A DNA stretch of 14,348 nt from Spirochaetota bacterium (lineage in GTDB: Bacteria > Spirochaetota > Spirochaetia > DSM-27196 > PWMO01), in assembly GCA_009908925.1 (NCBI GenBank), contig JAAAOH010000074.1:1-14348 (forward strand). The letters run 5' to 3'. The notes below the pieces were generated by a model. It was not told the origin of the DNA. It saw only the letters and a program-made list of their open reading frames with translations, and searched no databases. A program made the position numbers and the translations under genes. This document shows positions 1 to 8,934 of this stretch, in pieces. How positions within the stretch are numbered: the first letter of the stretch is position 1; each line of letters begins with the position of its first letter.

Positions 1-675
1 GTCACAGCCCTCATCGGCCCGTCGGGGTGCGGCAAGTCCACGTTTCTGCGCACCCTCAACAGGATGAACGATCTCATCGACGGGGTTCGCATCGAGGGCT
101 ACGTCGGTTACGAGGGGAAGAACCTCTACACGGATTTCTCACCGATCGACCTGCGAACACGGGTGGGCATGGTGTTTCAGAAGCCGAACCCCTTTCCGAT
201 GACGGTGTTCGAGAATGTCGCTTACGGCCCGAGGCTCCACGGAATCCGAAACAGGCAGGCGGTCGAAGAAGGGGTCGAGAAGAGCCTTCGTGCCGCGGCT
301 GTCTGGGACGAGCTCAAGGACCGCCTGCACACCCCCGCCCTCAGTCTCTCCGGCGGCCAGCAGCAGCGCGTCTGCATAGCCCGGGCCCTGGCGGTGGAAC
401 CCGACGTTCTGCTCATGGACGAGCCGACCTCGGCGCTCGACCCCATCTCTACGGGCAAGATCGAAGGCTTGGTCGAAGAGCTCAAAGAGCAGTACACTAT
501 CGTGATTGTAACCCACAATATGCAGCAGGCGGGGCGCGTGTCCGACTACACGGCGTTCTTCATGGTTGACGAGCGCAAGTCGGGATACGTCGCCGAGTAT
601 GGAAGCACGGTAGACATGTTCTTCAACCCGCAGAATGCCGAGACCGAGGCCTACATTTCCGGCCGATTCGGTTAA
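1..675 (+). CDS. pstB: Phosphate ABC transporter ATP-binding protein PstB (5' end missing)
   Basis: This is the cytoplasmic ATPase of the high-affinity phosphate importer PstSCAB; it hydrolyses ATP to drive uptake through PstC/PstA. The reading frame is open from base 1, so the first few dozen residues lie outside the window; the ATG at 64 is internal. Visible ABC motifs in order are Walker A (GPSGCGKST, about bases 16-42), the Q-loop in MVFQKPNPFPM, the signature LSGGQQQR, Walker B with catalytic Glu (VLLMDEPTSALDP) and the H-loop VTHNM. The segments LRTLNRMNDL and NVAYGPRLHGI are characteristic of PstB rather than of other ABC ATPases. The gene ends in TAA and is followed 26 nt later by phoU, the usual order in pst operons. 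Expression is presumably phosphate-controlled from a promoter upstream of the window. All catalytic motifs are intact. Confidence 0.97.
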   Translation, partial: VTALIGPSGCGKSTFLRTLNRMNDLIDGVRIEGYVGYEGKNLYTDFSPIDLRTRVGMVFQKPNPFPMTVFENVAYGPRLHGIRNRQAVEEGVEKSLRAAAVWDELKDRLHTPALSLSGGQQQRVCIARALAVEPDVLLMDEPTSALDPISTGKIEGLVEELKEQYTIVIVTHNMQQAGRVSDYTAFFMVDERKSGYVAEYGSTVDMFFNPQNAETEAYISGRFG

Positions 676-701
676 ACAGATGGGATGATGGAGGCGGCCG
701 C

Positions 702-1370
702 ATGGCGCCACGAAAGTACTTTCTCAGTCAGCTGGATAAGATGTATCAGGACGTTCTGCGAATGGGCGCCCTGGTGGAAGAGGCTCTCAAGAAGTCGGTG
801 ACCGCCCTCGCGTCCCACGACTACGACCTCGCCGAGCGGATAATCGAAGAAGACCGCAGCATCGACAAGCTGCAGGTCGAGATCGAGGATCACTGCACCG
901 AGCTTCTTGCCACACAGCAGCCGGTGGCAAGCGATCTTCGGGAAATCCTGACAACCATCCGTATCGTGGATGACCTCGAGCGGATAGGTGACCACGCCCG
1001 GCACCTCGCGCGGGCGGTCGGAGACATCTCGGACGAGACCTTCGTGACCGTCCTCCCGTCCATCGAGGAGATGGCCGAACGTGGCATCTCGATGATGCAT
1101 GACGCCCTGACCGCCTTCGTGGATCAGGATGCCGAGCAGGCGGTCGCAGTCGCCGAGCGTGATGCCGCGATAGACCGCATGCAGAAGACACTCTACGGGA
1201 AACTCATCGACATCGTACGTGACCATCCGGACAAGGCGGACAAAGCGATGAACCTCATGTTCATGGTGCGGTTCCTCGAGCGCCTCGGGGATCATGTGCG
1301 AAGCGTCTGCGAGTGGGTGGTCTACGCGAAGCGCGGCGAACACGTTGAGCTTCGCACACCACGAAAGTAG
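702..1370 (+). CDS. phoU: Phosphate signalling protein PhoU
   Basis: PhoU is a cytoplasmic helical-bundle protein that links the Pst transporter to the PhoR-type kinase and damps Pho signalling when phosphate is plentiful. The 222-residue product has the normal family length and two PhoU repeats. Each repeat carries the metal-binding E/DxxxD-type motif: DDLERIGD at about residues 90-97 and FLERLGD at about 191-197. The ATG at 702 is preceded by GGAGG at 690-694 with 7 nt spacing, which supports this start. It sits between pstB (26 nt upstream) and the response regulator (33 nt downstream), the expected context. The domain and motif assignment is seen in the sequence; the regulatory role is taken from the family. 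Confidence 0.96.
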   Translation: MAPRKYFLSQLDKMYQDVLRMGALVEEALKKSVTALASHDYDLAERIIEEDRSIDKLQVEIEDHCTELLATQQPVASDLREILTTIRIVDDLERIGDHARHLARAVGDISDETFVTVLPSIEEMAERGISMMHDALTAFVDQDAEQAVAVAERDAAIDRMQKTLYGKLIDIVRDHPDKADKAMNLMFMVRFLERLGDHVRSVCEWVVYAKRGEHVELRTPRK

Positions 1371-1389
1371 CGGGCGCACAGCGCGTTGC

Positions 1390-1396
1390 GGGAGGA
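1390..1396 (+). promoter_or_regulatory. Ribosome binding site deciding the response-regulator start
   Basis: GGGAGGA lies 7 nt upstream of the GTG at 1404. The frame is also open from a TTG at 1386, but that codon has no Shine-Dalgarno sequence and would place this purine tract inside the coding region. The GTG at 1404, which yields a normal REC-domain N-terminus (MAKNTVLVVDD), is therefore preferred. Confidence 0.7.
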
Positions 1397-1403
1397 CTGC
1401 GTA

Positions 1404-2102
1404 GTGGCCAAGAACACGGTTCTGGTCGTCGACGACGAACGCGATATCCTTGAACTGATCCGGTACAACCTCGAGAAGGAAGATTTCCATGTACGGACGG
1501 TGGGAACCGGAGAGGACGCCCTCCGTTTGGCCCGCGAGATCGAGCCGGACCTGATCATTCTCGATATCATGCTGTCCGGAATCAACGGAACGGAGGTCTG
1601 CAAGCGGCTCAAAGCCGCCGGGGAGACGCGCAACATTCCGGTGCTCATGCTTACGGCGAAGTCAGCCTCGAGTGATGTGGTGAACGGCCTCGAGCTCGGC
1701 GCCGATGACTACGTCACCAAGCCCTTCATCCCGAGCGTACTTCTTGCTCGTGTGCGAGCGGTTCTCAGACGGGCAGAGCGAAGCGAGAGGGAGAGCGCGG
1801 CTCCGGCGCGCATCCGGGTCCACGACATCCTCATCGACGTCTCCCGCCACGAGGTCTCGGCCGGCGATACGCCCGTCCCGCTTTCGGCCACCGAGTTTGC
1901 AATCCTCGAGTTTCTCGCACGGAATCCCGGCTGGGTCTTCTCCCGAAACCGGATCATCGATGCGGTCAGGGGAGAGGACTATCCCGTTACCGAGCGCTCG
2001 GTCGACGTACAGATCCTCGGCCTGCGCAAGAAGCTCGGGGATCACGGGAAACATATAGAGACCGTCCGCGGGGTCGGCTACCGCCTCGCCGGCGAGACAT
2101 GA
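1404..2102 (+). CDS. phoB: PhoB-type response regulator (REC + winged-helix DNA-binding)
   Basis: This is an OmpR/PhoB-family transcription factor of 232 residues, typical length. The N-terminal receiver domain (about 1-120) has the acidic pair D10-D11, phospho-acceptor D54 in ILDIML, T84 and K106 in the YVTKPF motif, so it should be phosphorylatable. The C-terminal winged-helix domain (about 135-230) shows the family hallmarks TEFAILEFLARNPG, the recognition-helix region TERSVDVQILGLRKKLG and the terminal hairpin ETVRGVGYRL. The GTG start is chosen from the ribosome binding site at 1390-1396. The stop overlaps the start of the sensor kinase (ATGA), so the two are translationally coupled and very likely a cognate pair. 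Its place directly after pstB-phoU suggests control of the phosphate-starvation regulon; the symbol phoB rests on that context. One small oddity is MLSGING where most relatives have MLPGMDG. Confidence 0.9.
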   Translation: MAKNTVLVVDDERDILELIRYNLEKEDFHVRTVGTGEDALRLAREIEPDLIILDIMLSGINGTEVCKRLKAAGETRNIPVLMLTAKSASSDVVNGLELGADDYVTKPFIPSVLLARVRAVLRRAERSERESAAPARIRVHDILIDVSRHEVSAGDTPVPLSATEFAILEFLARNPGWVFSRNRIIDAVRGEDYPVTERSVDVQILGLRKKLGDHGKHIETVRGVGYRLAGET

Positions 2103-3877
2103 GTCCACGCAAAGCTGCTCTCAGAACCTTTCTTCGTAATTTCCTCGGCCTCACGGGCATTACCCTCGCACTGGGGCTCACCTCGGTACTGCTCGCCCGG
2201 GATGCCGTGATCGACCGCCACATCGAGGCAACCGCCGCTGCGGTGGAGACCGCCGCAGTCGTGGCCGGCATCCCGGCGGACCCGTCGCCCGGGGCGATAG
2301 AGCGCTTCGGAGACGAGCTCCTCACCGGGCTCGAGGTAGAACTGGTAACGGTGTTCGCTGCAGACGGCACCGTGCTGGCTGAGCTCGGGCACATCGGCGG
2401 GAGCGCGTCCCGCTATGCGAGGCCGCCCGAGTACCTGCAGGCCGCCAGAAGCGCCACGGGCTCCGACATACGTCGTGATGAACCCGAGGGGCCGATTTTC
2501 GTCCATGTCGCCCGAGCGCTGCAGCTGGAGGATGGCGCCCCGGCATATGTCGTACGGGTCTCTCAGCCGCGGACGACGGTCCTGTCGGGTATCTCCGGAA
2601 TGATGGTGACCCTCGGCTACGTTCTCGTCGCGCTGATTTCGGCGGCCGCTCTCTACCTGTGGCGCGCGGCACGGGGTTACGAGACCTCGCTCGCCTCGGT
2701 AATGGAAGCGGCGAACCTCTACAGCCGGGGAGAATTGACGCATCGGGCGCAGGTGGACCTACCGGCTCCCGCATTCAACGACATCGCCCGCCGTCTGAAC
2801 GTGATGGCCTCCGGTTTGAGTCGGCGCTTCGCAGCGGTTCGCGCCGATCGTGACGAGTTCGAAACGATACTCTCCAATATGGTCGAGGGTGTCATTCTGC
2901 TCGACGAACGCGCCCACATCCGGTTTCTGAACAACGCCGCTCGCGAGATTTTCGCCGCCGCGGACAGCGATGCCCGCGGCAAGTCGCTGGTCGAGTTCAC
3001 GCGGAACGCCGAGATCGATGAGTTTGCCCGCGCTGCCCTGCAGACGGATCATGCCCTCGAGCGCACGGTGGCCATCTACGAGCAGGAAATCGTCTACCTT
3101 CAGCTCCACGGATCCGCCCTCCTTGGTGCAAGCGGTACGCCCGCGGGTGCGGTGGTCGTTATAAGCGACGTCAGCCGGCTCAAGCGACTCGAGAATGTCC
3201 GCAGGGATTTCGTGGCAAACGTGTCGCACGAGCTGAAAACCCCCATTACCTCGGTCATGGGATTCGTCGAGACCATGCGAGACGGAGCCGTCGACGACCC
3301 GACGCAGGCCCGGCGGTTTCTCGATATCATCGCCGATCACGCCCAGCGGCTGAATCTCATCATCGACGATCTGTTGAGTCTGTCACGACTTGAAACCAGA
3401 CAGGAGGAGGTCGACAGACAGGAGATCAATACCGGTGACCTCGTCCACGCGGTAATGGAAGCATGTCGGCCTCAGGCCGAACGGAAAGGCGTGCGCCTGT
3501 ACCGGGACTGCGAGTGCTCCTCGGACGCCTACGTCAATGCGAGCCTTCTGCAGCAGGCGGTAACGAATCTTGTAGACAATGCGGTCAAATACAGCCCGAG
3601 AGGCGCGCACGTGGGGATCGAGATTACCCGGTCGGAGGGGGAGTTGCTGATCGCGGTGGCCGACACCGGTCCCGGTATTCCTCGCCGCGACGTTCCGCGC
3701 ATCTTCGAGCGCTTCTACCGGGTGGACCAGGCGCGAAGCCGCGCTCTCGGCGGAACCGGACTCGGCCTGTCAATCGTGAAGCACATCGCACAGGCCCATG
3801 GCGGCTCGGTGGAAGTCGAGAGCGAGCTCGGGCGCGGCAGTCGCTTCACGATCAGGCTACCGCAGCACCGGTCCTGA
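2099..3877 (+). CDS. phoR: PhoR-type membrane sensor histidine kinase
   Basis: This 592-residue sensor kinase should autophosphorylate and pass phosphate to the upstream regulator. A first membrane helix (about 14-33) and a second (about 167-187) enclose an extracytoplasmic region of about 130 residues. A HAMP-like linker follows (about 188-245), then a PAS domain beginning near residue 250 (FETILSNMVEGVILLDE), the HisKA H-box with phospho-accepting His377 in NVSHELKTP, and a complete HATPase_c domain: N-box around N494 (LVDNAVKYSP), G1 DTGPGIP at 522, F-box FERFYRVD at 536 and G2 GGTGLGLS at 551-558. This layout matches PhoR of organisms with a large sensor region. No strong Shine-Dalgarno is visible; the ATGA overlap with the regulator suggests translational coupling. 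The extracytoplasmic domain is not one I recognise; in the PhoR family, phosphate information usually arrives via Pst/PhoU. The gene ends 7 nt from the stop of the convergent cyclase gene. Confidence 0.93.
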   Translation: MSPRKAALRTFLRNFLGLTGITLALGLTSVLLARDAVIDRHIEATAAAVETAAVVAGIPADPSPGAIERFGDELLTGLEVELVTVFAADGTVLAELGHIGGSASRYARPPEYLQAARSATGSDIRRDEPEGPIFVHVARALQLEDGAPAYVVRVSQPRTTVLSGISGMMVTLGYVLVALISAAALYLWRAARGYETSLASVMEAANLYSRGELTHRAQVDLPAPAFNDIARRLNVMASGLSRRFAAVRADRDEFETILSNMVEGVILLDERAHIRFLNNAAREIFAAADSDARGKSLVEFTRNAEIDEFARAALQTDHALERTVAIYEQEIVYLQLHGSALLGASGTPAGAVVVISDVSRLKRLENVRRDFVANVSHELKTPITSVMGFVETMRDGAVDDPTQARRFLDIIADHAQRLNLIIDDLLSLSRLETRQEEVDRQEINTGDLVHAVMEACRPQAERKGVRLYRDCECSSDAYVNASLLQQAVTNLVDNAVKYSPRGAHVGIEITRSEGELLIAVADTGPGIPRRDVPRIFERFYRVDQARSRALGGTGLGLSIVKHIAQAHGGSVEVESELGRGSRFTIRLPQHRS

Positions 3878-3891
3878 GGGGCAGTCAGGAC
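3871..3891. terminator. Inverted repeat at the convergent gene junction, possible bidirectional terminator
   Basis: GTCCTGA (3871-3877) and TCAGGAC (3885-3891) are perfect inverted copies around a 7-nt loop, GGGGCAG. Each arm contains the TCC-TGA end of one of the two converging genes, so the loop is exactly the intergenic gap. An outer CCGG/CCGG pairing (3868-3871 with 3893-3896) could extend the stem if two bases bulge and the end of the inner stem rearranges. There is no T-run after the hairpin on either strand, so a classical intrinsic terminator is not supported. It may still act as a weak or factor-assisted stop or as a 3'-end stabiliser for both transcripts. Confidence 0.4.
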
Positions 3892-4928
3892 GCCGGCTCG
3901 ATCTCGATCCGGTTGCGGCCCTTCTGCTTCGCCACGTACATCGCACGATCGGCGCGGGAGATCCACATATCGCGGGATTCACCCCGACGAAACCTGGCGA
4001 TGCCCATCGAGACCGATATCGTCACGGAGCCCTCATCGCAATCCACGCTCAGCTCCTCGAGATTGCTGCGCACCCGTTCGCCGAACATCGATGCCTGGTT
4101 CAGAGAGCTGTTCGGCAGCGCGACGAAAAACTCCTCGCCGCCGTAGCGGCCGGCGTAGTCGTATTTGCGCAGTTCCTGTCGGAACACGGCACCGAGGGCG
4201 CGGATCACCTTGTCGCCGCAGGCGTGTCCGTAGGTGTCGTTTACGTCTTTGAAGTGATCGATATCGACCATGATTCCGCACAGGGGGAGTCCCGACCTCA
4301 TGCTGCGCTCGATTTCCACGTCGAGGGAATCAAAGAGGCTCATGCGGTTCATGAGGCCGGAGAGGACATCGACGCGGGCGACCCGCTCGAGCTCCTGGTT
4401 CACCCGCTCTAGCTGCCTGTTGAGGCCGGCAACCTCCTCGTAGGCCTTCCTCAGGTGCAGGTTCTGATCGAGCACTCGGGAGGAAAGCTCCTCCTCCTGC
4501 TTCACCGCGCGGCGGTAGAACTCCCGCTCGTGATGCAGGTCGGTCTGGTGACGCAGTCGGATGGTTGCCGCCCGCAGACGCACGTGCATCTGCAGCTCGT
4601 CCACCGGTTTGATGAGGAAGTCATCACCTCCGGCATCAAGTGCAGCCTCTGCGAACTCGCTCTCGCGATTTTCCGAGCACAGGAGGACCTGCAACGGGTG
4701 GCGAAAATGGAGCCGCCGCAGTTCTTCGGTTGCTTTCCAGCCCTCGTCGTCGGGTAGATCGAGGTCAATGACGGCCATGGCGATCACCTGGCCATCGGCG
4801 GCCGATACGGCCTCATCAAACGAAGCAACCGTGACCCCCTCGGACCCGTTGTCCTCTGCAGCCGCCACGGCGACGCGGGAGAGCTCGGGATCGTCTGTAA
4901 CGATGAGAACGGTATGTTCGCGCGCCAC
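3885..4928 (-). CDS. Response-regulator diguanylate cyclase (REC-GGDEF)
   Basis: This 347-residue cytoplasmic protein should make cyclic di-GMP from two GTP under control of receiver phosphorylation, as in PleD/WspR-type enzymes. The N-terminal REC domain has the acidic pair D12-D13, phospho-acceptor D55 in AVIDLDLPDDEG, and the conserved Lys in FLIKPVDE. A charged linker of about 60 residues with heptad-like spacing (about 130-190, containing EVAGLNRQLERVNQELERV) probably forms a dimer coiled coil. The GGDEF domain (about 190-347) has active-site GGEEF at 263-267, the DIDHFKDVND substrate motif, and an intact inhibitory RxxD site (R254-K-Y-D257) five residues before GGEEF, so product feedback inhibition is expected. 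No EAL domain is present. The GTG start follows a GGGGAGGG ribosome binding site overlapping the stop of the upstream DUF445 gene. No dedicated kinase lies beside it on this strand; the convergent PhoR-type kinase has its own regulator. Confidence 0.95.
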   Translation of the reverse strand: MAREHTVLIVTDDPELSRVAVAAAEDNGSEGVTVASFDEAVSAADGQVIAMAVIDLDLPDDEGWKATEELRRLHFRHPLQVLLCSENRESEFAEAALDAGGDDFLIKPVDELQMHVRLRAATIRLRHQTDLHHEREFYRRAVKQEEELSSRVLDQNLHLRKAYEEVAGLNRQLERVNQELERVARVDVLSGLMNRMSLFDSLDVEIERSMRSGLPLCGIMVDIDHFKDVNDTYGHACGDKVIRALGAVFRQELRKYDYAGRYGGEEFFVALPNSSLNQASMFGERVRSNLEELSVDCDEGSVTISVSMGIARFRRGESRDMWISRADRAMYVAKQKGRNRIEIEPAS

Positions 4929-4932
4929 TCAG

Positions 4933-4940
4933 CCCTCCCC
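4933..4940 (-). promoter_or_regulatory. Ribosome binding site of the diguanylate cyclase gene
   Basis: On the minus strand GGGGAGGG is placed 4 nt before the GTG at 4928 and overlaps the last base of the TAG that ends the DUF445 gene. Ribosomes finishing DUF445 would be delivered to this site, which supports both the GTG start and translational coupling. Confidence 0.65.
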
Positions 4941-6511
4941 TACATGACGTACCCGAGCACTACCTGCGAGCCGCCGATCAGCGCACCGAGCAGCGCACCG
5001 AACAGGTTAATCCACTTCAGATGCCGGGCAATTACCATGAGAAGCAGCCGCTCGACCTCGGAGACGTCGAGACTGTTGACGCGGTTCACGACCAGGCGCC
5101 GAATATCGAGGGACTGCACCAGCTGCGGCAGCCGTCGCTCCACGAGCGTCGTAAGGCCGTCCGCAACGGCGCTATCGACACGCGCCTTCTCCTCGTCATC
5201 CAGGTCCAGTATTTCCCGAATGGTAACCGACCCGAAGCCGGAGGTGAAGTCCCTGAGTATGCGCTCGGCCTCACCCACGAGCGCACCGCTCTGCTGCTCC
5301 GGCTGTACGAGCGCCGAGAGTCGCTCCGATATCTCCACCGCAAGACTCTCGAGGTCCATCGCAAAGAAAGACTCGAGCAGCTCGCCGACAGTACGGTCCT
5401 CGTAGCGTTGTATGACGGACATCAGGGCCTCGACGATGCGCTGCTGCACGGTATCCCGTTCGATCACCGTGGCGATTTCGTCGATCATGCGGTGGACCCG
5501 CGACGGCAGGTCGAGGCGACTCTTTCCGATCGCCTCGCTGAAGCCCTGGGACTGGATCTTGCGCAGAGCGTCGCCAATTGCCTCCACGGCGCGACGCCGG
5601 TTCTCCGGTTCCCAGCCGGCTCTCCGCAGGGTATTTACCAGGTCATCGACGATGGCCGGCATCCGCTCCTCGAGCTGCCGGTCGTACTGCGCGGCGGTTA
5701 CGAAGAAACGTTGCATGAAGGTCAGCTTGTCGAGGATATTGCGAAGGATACCCTTGCCCCGGTGCTCGAGCTGGGAGCGGATATCGGGCCGGTTCAGCCA
5801 TTCGAGAAGGTGTTCGAAGGAGGGGCCGTAGACATCATCGGCTATTCGTTCCACTTCGCCGATGAACCCGTCGGAGATGTAGCGGCTCATCGGGGTGTTC
5901 TCCGCGAGGCGCTGCTCGAGCCACTCGTGGGCCATCGTTTTCACCGCTGCCCGGAGCTCTCCGCTCGCCGCGCGCCCCACCATACCCTCGAGCATCACGC
6001 GCATGCGGTCGGGGTTCGGCGCGATCGCACGAATCTCGTAACGGGAAACCTGAAACAGCATGTTTCGTGCAACGGCCAGCACACCCTCACGGAACGCCGG
6101 GGATGCGAGGAAACTGCGAAGCATGCCACCCGCGGCCTCCCGTGCCACACCGCCGAGTGACTCGAGCGCTTTCCAGTCGTAGGAGGCGGGAACCGTCGAC
6201 AGTAGTCGGTCGGTGGAGGTGCGCACTCCCTCGGCGACGGCGTCCCGGAACGCGGGCGTGCGGATGTGGGTGCGCACCGCCTCCTCGTTGAGGAGCTGGG
6301 TGGACACCATGTTCCCGATGCTCTCGGCGAGCTCATAGCGCTGTTTCGGGATGATTCCCGGGGTGAGCGGGATACGCAAGCCGAGCACGTGCTTCGCAGT
6401 CAGCGGCCGGAAGAGCATGCGAATGGCGACGTAGTTCGTCACGTAGCCGATGACGGCACCGAGCAGCGGCGGTAACACGAGTGGCAGCGCTGCCACGACA
6501 GCCTCATTCAT
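4940..6511 (-). CDS. DUF445 family membrane protein
   Basis: This 523-residue protein belongs to the DUF445 (YheB/YjiN-like) family, whose biochemical function is not established. The N-terminus (about 5-35) is a hydrophobic segment with the family-typical sequence GAVIGYVTNYVAIRMLFRP, followed by LGLRIPLTPGIIPKQR. The long middle region (about 60-490) is helical, charged and without a recognisable catalytic motif. The last 26 residues form a second glycine-rich hydrophobic segment (INLFGALLGALIGGSQVV), so both ends probably lie in the membrane with the helical body between them. The ATG at 6511 has GAGGA at 6521-6525 with 9 nt spacing. The start lies inside the 3' end of the lipoprotein gene (8-base overlap), and the cyclase follows after 11 nt, so it is in a coupled operon. 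A role in envelope organisation is only an inference from its neighbours and topology. Confidence 0.88.
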   Translation of the reverse strand: MNEAVVAALPLVLPPLLGAVIGYVTNYVAIRMLFRPLTAKHVLGLRIPLTPGIIPKQRYELAESIGNMVSTQLLNEEAVRTHIRTPAFRDAVAEGVRTSTDRLLSTVPASYDWKALESLGGVAREAAGGMLRSFLASPAFREGVLAVARNMLFQVSRYEIRAIAPNPDRMRVMLEGMVGRAASGELRAAVKTMAHEWLEQRLAENTPMSRYISDGFIGEVERIADDVYGPSFEHLLEWLNRPDIRSQLEHRGKGILRNILDKLTFMQRFFVTAAQYDRQLEERMPAIVDDLVNTLRRAGWEPENRRRAVEAIGDALRKIQSQGFSEAIGKSRLDLPSRVHRMIDEIATVIERDTVQQRIVEALMSVIQRYEDRTVGELLESFFAMDLESLAVEISERLSALVQPEQQSGALVGEAERILRDFTSGFGSVTIREILDLDDEEKARVDSAVADGLTTLVERRLPQLVQSLDIRRLVVNRVNSLDVSEVERLLLMVIARHLKWINLFGALLGALIGGSQVVLGYVM

Positions 6512-6919
6512 CGCTCAGAATCCTCGAGGCATTCAGCGCGCGCTGACGGGACGTGTAGAGCTCGACAGCGGAGCCGAACACCCATCCGGAGAAGTCGTCG
6601 GAACGGACCTGGTACCAGAAGTCGGTTTCATCACCGATGCGCTCAGTGTAATTGGTCTTCGACAGTATCTCCAGCATTGCACCCCTCCGCTCGTGGCCCA
6701 CGATGCCGCTGTCCGGGTCCGGTTGCTCGAGGATGCGCGCGTAGCCTGTGTCCACTACCGCCCAGCCGGCACGAAAGCTCAGCACCGGCGTGGTGGGCAA
6801 CTCGACACGGTCCACGTTGTCCTGCTCCGAGCAGCCCACCAGGGGAGCGGCCGTGAAGAGGACGAGTGCGAGTAATCTGCTGGTGTGACGCAGGGCGGTT
6901 CGCATGGCGTAGAATCGTC

Positions 6920-6923
<4 letters not shown>
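6504..6923 (-). CDS. Small lipoprotein with SH3-like (SH3b) domain
   Basis: This is a predicted exported lipoprotein of 139 residues. The N-terminus has basic residues, a hydrophobic stretch (RLLALVLFTAAP) and the lipobox LVGC with the acylated Cys at residue 31. After about 15 linker residues, a bacterial SH3-like fold is suggested from about residue 50 to 125, with GWAVVDTGYARILEQPDPDSGIVGHERRGAMLEIL resolved into short beta strands, a central FWYQV strand and the typical closing DDFSGWVFGSAVELY. Such domains often bind cell-wall peptides or partner proteins; the ligand here is unknown. The GTG at 6923 forms a GTGA overlap with the uvrB stop and is chosen for that reason. The alternative ATG at 6905 would give a more usual 24-residue signal peptide. 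Neither has a strong Shine-Dalgarno. The gene overlaps the start of the DUF445 gene by 8 bases, which suggests linked expression and perhaps joint function. Confidence 0.82.
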
Positions 6924-8923
<2,000 letters not shown>

Positions 8924-8934
8924 TGTTGTAGACG

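Noticed and set aside
672..1490. Minus-strand open frame of 272 codons opposite phoU
   Set aside because: It is antisense to phoU and the start of the response regulator, with no domain resemblance.
5021..6160. Long plus-strand open frame (379 codons) opposite the DUF445 gene
   Set aside because: It is antisense to a clear family member, has no recognisable domain and no promising start signal; high-GC coding DNA commonly leaves such open shadow frames.
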